Assembly (NCBI GenBank): GCA_903837135.1
Contig: CAILTK010000037.1
Span: forward strand, 1-64,000
Origin: an uncultured Caulobacterales bacterium
GTDB lineage: Bacteria; Pseudomonadota; Alphaproteobacteria; Caulobacterales; Caulobacteraceae
Direction: 5' to 3'
DNA length: 64,000 nucleotides
Below are positions 47,795 through 55,696 of the stretch, piece by piece. How positions within the stretch are numbered: position 1 is the first letter of the stretch; the number at the start of each line of letters is the position of its first letter. Both the position numbers and the translations under genes were made by a program. The notes under the pieces are model-generated. The model did no database searches. It had not been told where the DNA came from and saw nothing but the letters and a program-made list of their open reading frames with translations.

Positions 47795-49801
47795 ATGGAC
47801 GCACAAGACAGCTTTCCGCGACCCATCCCCACATTACCCCGAATTATATTGGCCTTAACGGCGGTTCGGCGGAGAACACGGCTGGGGCGGCTTGGGGGCT
47901 GCGTTCGGAGAGCGATGGTGCTGTCACTGGCCTTGGCGGCCTCGATCTTCGCCGCCCCGGCGGCCCTGCCGGAGATCCGCCGCGACCCGCAGGTGGTGTA
48001 TGTGGACCGCAACGGCGCGCTCTTGGGCGTGCGCGGCGGGCATGTGCCGCCGCCGGTCGACCTCGACCGCCTGCCGCCCTATGTGCCGGCCGCCTTCGTG
48101 GCGATCGAGGATCGGCGGTTCTGGGAGCACTCGGGCTTCGACGCGGTCGGCATGGCGCGGGCCCTGGTCAAGGACCTGGCCACCGGCCATCCGGCCCAGG
48201 GGGCCTCGACCATCACCCAGCAGCTGGCCCGCAACCTGTTCCTGAGCCCCGAGCAGACGATCGAGCGCAAGACCCAGGAGCTGGTCTACGCCGTCGAGCT
48301 CGAGCAGAAGTTCAGCAAGAAGCAGATCCTGTCGCTCTATCTCAGCCGGGTCTATTTCGGCTCGGGCGCCTACGGGATCGAGGCGGCCGCGCACCGCTTC
48401 TTCAACAAGCCCGCCGAAAAGCTCACCGTGCGCGAGGCGGCGACCCTGGCCGGCATCCTGAAGAATCCGGCCGGCTACAGCCCGGTGGACCAGCCCGAGC
48501 GCTCGGCCGAACGCACCCGGCTGGTGCTCGACGCCATGCTCGATACGCACGTGATCAGCGAAGGCGAACGCTCCCGCGCCCTGGCCTCGCACCCCAGGGT
48601 CTACGACCAGGATCCCGCCCTGCCCGCCCAGTACTTCCTCGACTGGCTGGATCCGCAGGTGCGGCGCGACATCGGATCGTTCAACACCGACCTGATCGTC
48701 GAGACCACGCTCGACCTGCCGATGGAGCAGGACGCCGCCGCATCGGTTTCGAACGTGGTCGAGCACGATCGCACCAAGGACGAGCAGGCGGCGCTCGTCG
48801 CCCTCGACGGCCAGGGCCGGGTGCGGGCCATGGTCGGCGGCGCGGATTATTCCACCAGCCCCTACAACCGCGCCACCCGCGCTCAGCGCCAGGCCGGCTC
48901 CTCGTGGAAGCCGTTCGTCTATCTGACCGCCATGGAGCAGGGCCGCACCCCGGACGTGATCGCGGTGGACGAGCCGGTGACCATCGGCGGCTGGTCGCCG
49001 CGCAACCACGACGACCAGTTCCTCGGCCCGGTCACGCTGGAGACGGCCCTGGCCAGGTCGGTGAACACCGTCGCCGCCCGTCTCGCCGACGAGGTCGGCC
49101 GCGACCGGGTGGCCGACACCGCGCGCCGGCTCGGCATCACCACGCCGATCAGCCTCGATCCGGCCATGGCGCTCGGCGCCTCGGAGGTGAAGCCGATCGA
49201 CATGGCCGCCGCCTACGACGCCTTCTCCAACGGCGGCCGTCATGTGGCGCCCTATGGCGTGGAGCGCATCCGCACCGCCTCGGGCCGCACCCTGTTCCGC
49301 CACCAGCCGGATCCGCAGCCGCAGGTGATCGCCAATCCGGCCCTGAGTGAAATGGACCGGATGCTGCGCGCGGTGGTCACCTCCGGCACCGGGACGGGCG
49401 CGGCGATCCGCGGCTACGACATCGCCGGCAAGACCGGCACCACCACCGAGGGCAAGGACGCCTGGTTCTGCGGCTTCTCCGGCAACTTCACCAGCTGCGC
49501 CTGGGTCGGCAAGGACGACGCCCGCCCCGTGCCGCACCTGGCCGGCGGCGGGTCGGCGGCGCGGGTCTGGCGCGGCTTCATGGCCAGCGCCCTGCCCCGC
49601 TCGGGCGCCACGGCCATCCCGCCCGGCCCGGACGCGCCGGCGACGCCGGTTGTGACACCGGTGTCGACCCAAGTGTCGACCTCACCGTCGCCCCTGCCCG
49701 CCGACGACCCGGTCAAGGCTCTGCTGATGGACCGATCAGCGCCCACGGCGCCGACCGCGGCTCCTGCCTATCACGCGCCGGCGCCGAACACGGGGCGCTA
49801 G
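47795..49801 (+). CDS. Class A penicillin-binding protein (PBP1A family)
   Basis: Bifunctional peptidoglycan glycosyltransferase/transpeptidase. 668 residues: Arg-rich cytoplasmic tail, one membrane anchor (about 41-57), GT51 domain with catalytic Glu105 in AIEDRRFWEHSGFD and GASTITQQLARNLFLS, and transpeptidase motifs S369-x-x-K372 (SSWK), S422-V-N424 and K546-T-G548. The C-terminal 50 residues are Pro/Ser/Thr rich and low complexity. An alternative start at the in-frame ATG 47915 has a better ribosome site (CGGAGAGCG) and would remove the tail. Confidence 0.93.
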   Translation: MDAQDSFPRPIPTLPRIILALTAVRRRTRLGRLGGCVRRAMVLSLALAASIFAAPAALPEIRRDPQVVYVDRNGALLGVRGGHVPPPVDLDRLPPYVPAAFVAIEDRRFWEHSGFDAVGMARALVKDLATGHPAQGASTITQQLARNLFLSPEQTIERKTQELVYAVELEQKFSKKQILSLYLSRVYFGSGAYGIEAAAHRFFNKPAEKLTVREAATLAGILKNPAGYSPVDQPERSAERTRLVLDAMLDTHVISEGERSRALASHPRVYDQDPALPAQYFLDWLDPQVRRDIGSFNTDLIVETTLDLPMEQDAAASVSNVVEHDRTKDEQAALVALDGQGRVRAMVGGADYSTSPYNRATRAQRQAGSSWKPFVYLTAMEQGRTPDVIAVDEPVTIGGWSPRNHDDQFLGPVTLETALARSVNTVAARLADEVGRDRVADTARRLGITTPISLDPAMALGASEVKPIDMAAAYDAFSNGGRHVAPYGVERIRTASGRTLFRHQPDPQPQVIANPALSEMDRMLRAVVTSGTGTGAAIRGYDIAGKTGTTTEGKDAWFCGFSGNFTSCAWVGKDDARPVPHLAGGGSAARVWRGFMASALPRSGATAIPPGPDAPATPVVTPVSTQVSTSPSPLPADDPVKALLMDRSAPTAPTAAPAYHAPAPNTGR

Positions 49802-49977
49802 CGCCCTCGAGGGTGGAAGGGAGCGCGTTCGCGCTGTTCGACCCCTGCGCCGAGAATCCAACAGACTTCGCCAGGCTCGGGGGCTTTGGACCGCGCCGGC
49901 GTGCCGGGCGATTAACCCCCTCGCGCAGGAAATCCGCAACCTCTGCGCGTTAGGCTCACGGCGCTGTGGAGGTGGGA

Positions 49978-50625
49978 ATGCAGGTCGCCCTGATCGGTGG
50001 TGTCGCGGCGGCGGTCGTCGTCGGCCTCGGCGTCGGCTGGTGGCTCGGCGCTCCGCCCTACCGGCCCATGGCTGCAAATCCCAACCTTCCCGCCTTCCAC
50101 CAGGTCAAGCCGGGCGAGAGCGACGACCCCGTCGTCCCCGGTGAGGATTCGGCGCCGGGCTGGAAGGACAGGACCGCGCTTCGGGATCGCGCCGCCGCGG
50201 CGCTTAACCGGTTCGAACAGGATCCGTGCGACGATCCGGCTCGCCAGGCCTTCGTCGACGCCTGGGTGGCGCGCGGGCACGCCCTGGCCGAAAGCGGGGC
50301 GACCCCCGATGGGCAGACACAACCCTATTGGCGGACCAGCGCCGACCACGACCTCGATGCGTCGGTCGAGCGCCTGAAGCGCGAGCATTTCCTCACCCAG
50401 GACGAGCTCAACCAGGCCATGCTCACCTCGATCCCGATGGCCCGATACCTGCCGCGGGATCCGAACTTCGAGCCGGAGCAGCCGCTGGTGCTGTTCCAGC
50501 GGTGCGGCCGAAACAACGCCACCCCAGCGACGATCGCGCGGCTGCGCGCGCTCCAGCGCCCGACCAACGGCGCCCTGGCGCGGAAGCCGGCCGCCGAGGG
50601 TGGATACATCCGCTATCAGCGCTGA
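49978..50625 (+). CDS. Membrane-anchored hypothetical protein
   Basis: 215 residues, family not recognised. One N-terminal hydrophobic segment (ALIGGVAAAVVVGLGVGWWLG) acts as a signal anchor; the rest is a soluble, probably periplasmic, helical region with two isolated cysteines (EQDPCDDPAR and FQRCGRNN) that could form a disulfide. Strong ribosome site GGAGGTGGGA. Follows the PBP gene but after 176 bases, so co-transcription is uncertain. Confidence 0.7.
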   Translation: MQVALIGGVAAAVVVGLGVGWWLGAPPYRPMAANPNLPAFHQVKPGESDDPVVPGEDSAPGWKDRTALRDRAAAALNRFEQDPCDDPARQAFVDAWVARGHALAESGATPDGQTQPYWRTSADHDLDASVERLKREHFLTQDELNQAMLTSIPMARYLPRDPNFEPEQPLVLFQRCGRNNATPATIARLRALQRPTNGALARKPAAEGGYIRYQR

Positions 50626-50634
50626 TCCGCGCCG

Positions 50635-51057
50635 CTAGTTCAGCTCGCTGGGGTCCGGCGGCAGCGGGGCGACGGTGACGCCGTCCTCGTGCAGGGCCCG
50701 CACCTCGTCCGGTTTGGCCTCGCCATAGATGCTGCGGTTCTCGCTGGCGCCCTCGTGGATGGCGCGCGCTTCCTTGGCGAAGGCGTCGCCCACATAGTCG
50801 AAGTTGTCCTTCACGTGCTGGCGGATGCGGCCCAGGGCCTCCATCACCACGGTGCGGCTGGGGCCGATCGGCTCCGGCGCCGCGCTGCGCCGGGTCCCGG
50901 CGACGGCGGGCGCCATGATCTGCTTGCGGATCTCGCGCGCGCCGCAGACCGGGCATTCCACGAGGCCGCGGCCCGCCTGGTCGTCGTAGTCGTCCGAGGA
51001 GCCGAACCAGCCCTCGAACTCATGGTCGTGCGGACAGGCCAGGGCGTAGCGGATCAC
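50635..51057 (-). CDS. DUF1178 family protein
   Basis: 140 residues. Conserved small protein with a zinc-ribbon-like N-terminus: CPHDHEFEGWF near the start and CPVCGA at about 36; the rest is charged and helical. Function unknown. The GTG start overlaps the nitrilase stop as GTGA (51054-51057), so the two are translationally coupled, a pairing seen widely in alphaproteobacteria. Confidence 0.85.
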   Translation of the reverse strand: MIRYALACPHDHEFEGWFGSSDDYDDQAGRGLVECPVCGAREIRKQIMAPAVAGTRRSAAPEPIGPSRTVVMEALGRIRQHVKDNFDYVGDAFAKEARAIHEGASENRSIYGEAKPDEVRALHEDGVTVAPLPPDPSELN

Positions 51058-51878
51058 AGGCTGGGCCCCGCGAACGCGCGCTCGTTCTTCAGCGCGGGGA
51101 TGGCGGCGCGGGCCTTGCCGGCGGCGGCGGGATCGATGTCGGCGAACAGCACGCCGGGGTCGTCATGGTCGAGCCGGGCGACCACCTCGCCCCACGGGCC
51201 GACCACGAGCGAACGGCCCCAGGTGCCGCGGCCGTCGGCGTGGCGGCCGCCCTGCGCCGGGGCGATGACATAGCAGCCGCACTCGATGGCGCGGGCGCGC
51301 AGCAGGATCTCCCAGTGCGCCTCGCCGGTCGGGCGGGTGAAGGCGGCGGGCACGGCGATGATCTCGGCTCCGGCCCGCGCCAGGGCGCGGAACAGGCCGG
51401 GGAAGCGCACGTCGTAGCAGATGGTCAGGCCGAGCCGGCCGACCTCGGCGTCGACCACGACGGCGGCTTCGCCCGGCGTATAGACCTGACTCTCGCGCGC
51501 GCTTTCGCCGGTGGGCAGGTCCACGTCGAACATGTGGATCTTGTCGTAGGTGGCGGCGATCTCGCCGTCGGTCCGGAGGAAGACCGCGCGGTTGGCGGCC
51601 AGGCCGTCGGGACGGCGCACCAGGGCCGAGCCGATCAGGATCTCCACCCCGAGTTCCCGGGCCAGGGCGCGCAGGCCCTGCACCACCGCGTCGTCCTCGG
51701 GCGCGGCCAGCACGCCCTGCAGCGCCTCGCGGTCGCGCTGCAGCAGATTGGAGCCCTCGGGCGTCGCGATCAGCCGCGCCCCGCCCGCCGCCGCCTGGCG
51801 CACCAGCGGCTCCAGTTCGGCCAGGGCGCCCGCCTGGGTATCGGGCGTACGGGTCTGGATCAGGGCGATGCGGGACAA
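51054..51878 (-). CDS. Carbon-nitrogen hydrolase (nitrilase superfamily, Nit1-like)
   Basis: 274 residues. Catalytic triad visible: Glu in LIATPEGSNLL, Lys in TYDKIHMFDVD, Cys in LTICYDVRFP. The closest named activity is the Nit1/deaminated-glutathione amidase type, consistent with its place behind a glutaredoxin; this is inference. The start is a TTG at 51878, 8 bases after the grx stop; no ATG or GTG gives the family N-terminus SRIALIQTRTPD. Confidence 0.88.
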   Translation of the reverse strand: MSRIALIQTRTPDTQAGALAELEPLVRQAAAGGARLIATPEGSNLLQRDREALQGVLAAPEDDAVVQGLRALARELGVEILIGSALVRRPDGLAANRAVFLRTDGEIAATYDKIHMFDVDLPTGESARESQVYTPGEAAVVVDAEVGRLGLTICYDVRFPGLFRALARAGAEIIAVPAAFTRPTGEAHWEILLRARAIECGCYVIAPAQGGRHADGRGTWGRSLVVGPWGEVVARLDHDDPGVLFADIDPAAAGKARAAIPALKNERAFAGPSL

Positions 51879-51886
51879 GCGGCGGC

Positions 51887-52144
51887 CTAGGCGGCGAGAA
51901 GCTTGTCGAGTTCGCCGGCGCGGTCCAGCGCCGTCAGGTCGTCGCAGCCGCCCACGTGCGTCTCGCCGATGAAGATCTGCGGATAGGTGGTCTTGCCGTT
52001 CGACTTGGACAGCATCTCCCGGCGCTTGTCCGGATCCCAGGCCGCCTCGATCTCGGTGAACTCGGCGCCCTTGTGCTTGAGGATATTGATCGCCCGCGCG
52101 CAGTAGGGGCAGAGCGGCTTGGTGTAGATGGTGATCGGCGGCAT
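51887..52144 (-). CDS. grxC: Glutaredoxin 3
   Basis: Glutathione-dependent dithiol oxidoreductase. 85 residues: active site CPYC at 12-15, cis-Pro in TYPQIFI and GGCDDL glutathione-binding region. First of a minus-strand unit with the nitrilase and DUF1178 genes, and 41 bases downstream of comF. Confidence 0.95.
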   Translation of the reverse strand: MPPITIYTKPLCPYCARAINILKHKGAEFTEIEAAWDPDKRREMLSKSNGKTTYPQIFIGETHVGGCDDLTALDRAGELDKLLAA

Positions 52145-52185
52145 GACTCAATCCGGTGTTCTGGCCCGACGGGACCGAAGCGCGC

Positions 52186-53010
52186 TCATATAGGCTCTGT
52201 TCCGCTTTCGCGCACCCGGGCGACCACGGCAAGGTCCACGGCGGCCGCGCCGGCCCGGAGCAGCGCCCTGGCGCAGGCTTCGGCAGTGGCGCCTGTGGTG
52301 AGGACATCATCGATCAGCAGCACCCGCTTGCCGGCCACCTTGCGCGCGCAGCCTTTCGGGACCGTGAAGGCGCCGCGCACGTTCTCCCGGCGGCCGCGGC
52401 CGGACTTTCCGCCCTGGGTCGGCGTGGCGCGGGCGCGCACCAGCGCATCCGGGAGGTAGGCGACGCCGGTCAGGCGACCCAGCGGCCGGGCGATCTCCGC
52501 CGCCTGATTGTAGCGCCGCGCCAAAAGCCGCCGGCGATGCAGGGGGACCGGACAGATCAGGTCGGCATGGTCGAGCAATTCGGCCGCGGCGCGCGACAGC
52601 CAGCGCGCGAACAGCGGCGCCAGGTCGGTGCGGTCGGCGTGCTTGAGCTTCAGGATCAGGTCGCGCGAATGCTCGTCGTAGAGGCAGGCGGCGCGGGTGC
52701 GGCTGATCAGCCGGACGCCGACGCTGCAAGCCGGGCACAGCACGCCCCGCCCCACGTCATAGGGATAGGGCGCGCCGCAGCCGTCGCACAGCGGGCCGTC
52801 GATGAAGGCGATCCGCTCCCAGGCGCGGGCCGACAGGCCCGGGGACTGCGGCCGTCCGGCGGCGTGGGGGTCGTCGAGGGCCAGCGGCGGCAGGATCAGG
52901 TCGACGGCGCGGCCGGCCCAGACCCGAATCCGCCGCGACGCCGCCGACAGCCCGTGCGCCAAGGCCGCGGTTGCACTCTCCCCGCCAAGAAGCGCATCTA
53001 GCCGCCGCAT
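52186..53010 (-). CDS. comF: ComF family phosphoribosyltransferase-like protein
   Basis: 274 residues. N-terminal four-cysteine zinc site (CDGCGAPY...CPAC), middle LILKLKHADRTDLAPLFA, and the PRPP-binding motif VLLIDDVLTTGAT. ComF supports transformation in naturally competent bacteria, though homologues occur in non-competent ones. ATG at 53010 with GGAGGGG upstream. Its start codon overlaps, on the other strand, the start codon of the methyltransferase gene. Confidence 0.92.
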   Translation of the reverse strand: MRRLDALLGGESATAALAHGLSAASRRIRVWAGRAVDLILPPLALDDPHAAGRPQSPGLSARAWERIAFIDGPLCDGCGAPYPYDVGRGVLCPACSVGVRLISRTRAACLYDEHSRDLILKLKHADRTDLAPLFARWLSRAAAELLDHADLICPVPLHRRRLLARRYNQAAEIARPLGRLTGVAYLPDALVRARATPTQGGKSGRGRRENVRGAFTVPKGCARKVAGKRVLLIDDVLTTGATAEACARALLRAGAAAVDLAVVARVRESGTEPI

Positions 53011-53902
53011 GTCCGCCCCGCCCCTCCTGTTCGACCGGACGCTCCGCCGCCGCCGCCTCGACCGCTCGGCGACGGACTGGCGCACGGCCGACTTCCTGCA
53101 CTGCCGCGCCGCGGAAGACATCGCCGACCGCCTGTCGGCGATCATGCGACGCTTTCCGCTCGCGGTCGAGCTTGGCGCCGCGCCCGGCCTGATCGCCGCC
53201 CTGGCCCCGCCGCAGCAGGTCGAGCTGTGGATCCAGGCGGGGCTGTCGGGCGCGCGCCTGGAAGGATTTTCCGGGCCGCGCGTGGTCGCCGACGAGGAGC
53301 GGCTGCCGTTCGGCGAGGCCAGTCTCGATCTTATCGCCTCGGCCCTCTCGCTCCACTGGACCAACGACCTCGTCGGCGCCCTGGTGCAGATCCGCCGGGC
53401 GCTGAGGCCCGACGGCCTGTTCATCGGCGCCCTGCTCGGCGGCGCCACCCTGACCGAGCTGCGCCAGGCCCTGCTGATCGCCGAGAGCGAGATCGGCTCC
53501 GGCGCCGGCGCGCGGGTCTCCCCCTTCGCCGACGGCTTCGACGGCGCGGCCCTGCTCCAGCGAGCCGGCTTCACCCTGCCGGTGGCCGACGTCGACCGGG
53601 TGACCGTGCGCTATGAGCACCCTCTGCGACTGATGGCCGACCTGCGGGCCATGGGCGAGACCAGCATATTGGCCGACCGTCCGCGCACGCCGCTGAGCCG
53701 CGCGGTCCTGGCCCGCACCGCCGAGGTCTACGCCGAGCGCTTCGCCCTGCCCGACGGGCGCATACCCGCTACCTTCGAGATCGTCACCCTGACCGGCTGG
53801 GCCGCGCACGACAGCCAGCAGAAGCCCTTGAAGCCCGGATCGGCCAAGATTCGGCTGGCCGATGCGCTGAAGACCGTCGAGCACAAGCTCGGACCGGAAT
53901 GA
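53009..53902 (+). CDS. SAM-dependent methyltransferase-fold protein, NDUFAF5-like
   Basis: 297 residues. Begins PPLLFDRTLRRRRLDR, then DFLHCRAAEDIADRLSAI and VELGAAPGLIAAL (motif I), ADEERLPFGEASLDLIASALSLHW (motif II region). This arrangement matches the mitochondrial complex I assembly factor NDUFAF5 and its alphaproteobacterial relatives, where the SAM-fold enzyme hydroxylates an arginine of the NDUFS7 subunit; BioC is the alternative but the FDR start and ADR spacing favour NDUFAF5. The ATG is embedded in the comF start. Confidence 0.82.
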   Translation: MSAPPLLFDRTLRRRRLDRSATDWRTADFLHCRAAEDIADRLSAIMRRFPLAVELGAAPGLIAALAPPQQVELWIQAGLSGARLEGFSGPRVVADEERLPFGEASLDLIASALSLHWTNDLVGALVQIRRALRPDGLFIGALLGGATLTELRQALLIAESEIGSGAGARVSPFADGFDGAALLQRAGFTLPVADVDRVTVRYEHPLRLMADLRAMGETSILADRPRTPLSRAVLARTAEVYAERFALPDGRIPATFEIVTLTGWAAHDSQQKPLKPGSAKIRLADALKTVEHKLGPE

Positions 53903-54294
53903 AGCTGCGCCGGCTGAGCGCGGGCGAGACGGCGCTGGCGCGGGCAGTGTTCGGAGACACCCTCGATCCCGGGCGTCCCTGGATCCTGACCGGCGCGCCG
54001 ACCGGCGGCTGGGCCATGGTGGTGTTCGGGCTAATGCTGTTCCCCGCCGAGATCGCCGACTTCTCCGCCGAACCGCTCGAGCGCCAGGCCTGGTTCGTCC
54101 ACGAGCTCGCCCACGCGCGCCAGTTCCAGACCAAGTCGCTGTGGACCCTGACGAGCTGGGCGCGCCTGGCCCTGACCGGCGCCTACCTCAACCGCCGCGC
54201 CTATGCGCCGCCGACGCCGGGCAAGACGCTGAACCTGGAGCAGGAGGCGATGGCGGTGGAAAAGGGCTTTTTGGCGGAGCGGTCCGACGCGTAG
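53899..54294 (+). CDS. Small HExxH-containing hypothetical protein
   Basis: 131 residues. HELAH at 68-72 (WFVHELAHARQ) is a zinc-peptidase-type motif, preceded by a hydrophobic stretch (GGWAMVVFGLMLFP) and followed by EQEA about 45 residues later, a possible third ligand. Short for a protease; similar alphaproteobacterial proteins carry vague names. The ATG overlaps the methyltransferase stop (ATGA at 53899-53902), so the two are co-translated. Confidence 0.75.
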   Translation: MKLRRLSAGETALARAVFGDTLDPGRPWILTGAPTGGWAMVVFGLMLFPAEIADFSAEPLERQAWFVHELAHARQFQTKSLWTLTSWARLALTGAYLNRRAYAPPTPGKTLNLEQEAMAVEKGFLAERSDA

Positions 54295-54313
54295 CGCTTG
54301 CGGCCGGCGGCGG

Positions 54314-54415
54314 CGCTGCCCCCTTCGTCCGCTTCCCCCAGAGGGGGAAGACCCGGGCGCATCAAGGTGCTCCCCCTTTGGGGGAGCTGTCACGAAGTGA
54401 CTGAGGGGGCAGCGC
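54314..54415. repeat. REP-like inverted repeat, family B
   Basis: Two inverted halves, CGCTGCCCCCTTCG... and its complement ending CTGAGGGGGCAGCG, each with a perfect inner hairpin: CTTCCCCC-AGA-GGGGGAAG and GCTCCCCC-TTT-GGGGGAGC. Lies between two convergent genes, so may also stop transcription. Confidence 0.75.
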
Positions 54416-54456
54416 TGCGCCCCGCCTTGCGCGCCACGCGTCCCTTTGCGCGCCCC

Positions 54457-55683
54457 CTACCGCCCCGTCGGCGCGTCCTTGAACGGCACGTCCTTGTCGA
54501 CGCGGATGTCGCCGGGCAGGCCGAGCACGCGTTCGGCGATGATGTTCTTGAGGATTTCGTCGGTGCCGCCGGCGATGCGCAGGCCGGGCGCGAACATCAG
54601 CGAGTTCTGGAACGCGGCCTTCAAGGGCGAGGCCCCCTCGTCCCAGATGACGCCGTACTGGTCCTCCATCTCGATGGCGGCGTTGGCCAGATCCTGCATC
54701 TGGGTGGCGGCGATCACCTTGCCGATCGAGCTTTCCGGTCCCGGCGTCTGCCCGCGCGACAGGGCGGTCATGGTGCGGAAACGGGTCAGCTTCAGGCCCT
54801 CGGTCTGCACGAACCATTCGGCCAGCTTCTCGCGGAAGGCGCCGTCCTTCAGCGCCGGTCCCGCCGCGCCCATCACTTCGCGCGATAGCTTGAGGATGTC
54901 GCCGTACTGGGCCCCGGTGGATCCGCCCACCGCCAGCCGCTCGTTCATCAGCGTGACGAGGGCCACCTTCCAGCCGTCGTCGACCGCGCCGAGCCGCTGG
55001 CTGTCGCTGACCCGCACGTCGGTGAAATAGACCTCGTTGAAGCCCGAGCCGCCGCTCATCTGGTGGATCGGCTTCACCTCCACGCCCGGCGAATGCATGT
55101 CGAGCCAGAACATGGTCATGCCCTTGTGCTTGGGCTTGTCCACGTTGGTGCGCACCAGGACGATGCCGAAGTCGGAGAACTGGGCCCCGGTGGTCCACAC
55201 CTTCTGGCCGTTGATCACCCAGTCGTCGCCGTCGCGCACGGCGCGCGTGCGCACCGCCGCCACGTCCGAGCCGCCGGCCGGTTCGGAGAACAGCTGGCAC
55301 CAGATCTCCTCGCCCTTCAGCGCGGGGGTGACGAACCGCGACTTGGTGGCGTCGTCGGCGAAGGTCATCACCGTCGGCACGCACATGCCGAGGCCGATCT
55401 GAAACGGATTGGGCGGCACGTCGAAGCTCGCCTCCTCCTGGTTGAAGATCACCTGCTGGATCGGCGTGCCGCCCGGACCGCCCCAGGCCTCGGGCCAGGT
55501 GATCTGGGCGAAGCCGGCGGCGGCCTTCTTGGCCTGCCAGGCCTTGGACGCCTTCATCGACAGGTCGCTCTCGACCTCCATCTCCTCGCCGCCATCGCCA
55601 TGCTTGCGCTTGGCGTTGGCCTCGAGCCAGGCCCGCACCTTGGCGCGGTAGGCGGCTTCTTCGGGGCTGTCCTTGAAATCCAT
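54457..55683 (-). CDS. Acyl-CoA dehydrogenase (FadE-type), larger subunit
   Basis: 408 residues. FAD-dependent alpha,beta-oxidation of acyl-CoA thioesters. N-terminal helical domain, middle beta domain with WCQLFSEPAGGSDVA and VINGQKVWTTGA, C-terminal helical domain ending RIAGGTDEILKNIIAERVLGLPG. Starts with MDFKDSPEEAAYRAKVRAWL after GGAGAAAC. It lies 13 bases behind a second acyl-CoA dehydrogenase gene in the same orientation. Substrate unknown; long or polycyclic acyl chains are possible. Confidence 0.92.
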   Translation of the reverse strand: MDFKDSPEEAAYRAKVRAWLEANAKRKHGDGGEEMEVESDLSMKASKAWQAKKAAAGFAQITWPEAWGGPGGTPIQQVIFNQEEASFDVPPNPFQIGLGMCVPTVMTFADDATKSRFVTPALKGEEIWCQLFSEPAGGSDVAAVRTRAVRDGDDWVINGQKVWTTGAQFSDFGIVLVRTNVDKPKHKGMTMFWLDMHSPGVEVKPIHQMSGGSGFNEVYFTDVRVSDSQRLGAVDDGWKVALVTLMNERLAVGGSTGAQYGDILKLSREVMGAAGPALKDGAFREKLAEWFVQTEGLKLTRFRTMTALSRGQTPGPESSIGKVIAATQMQDLANAAIEMEDQYGVIWDEGASPLKAAFQNSLMFAPGLRIAGGTDEILKNIIAERVLGLPGDIRVDKDVPFKDAPTGR

Positions 55684-55696
55684 GATGTTTCTCCGA

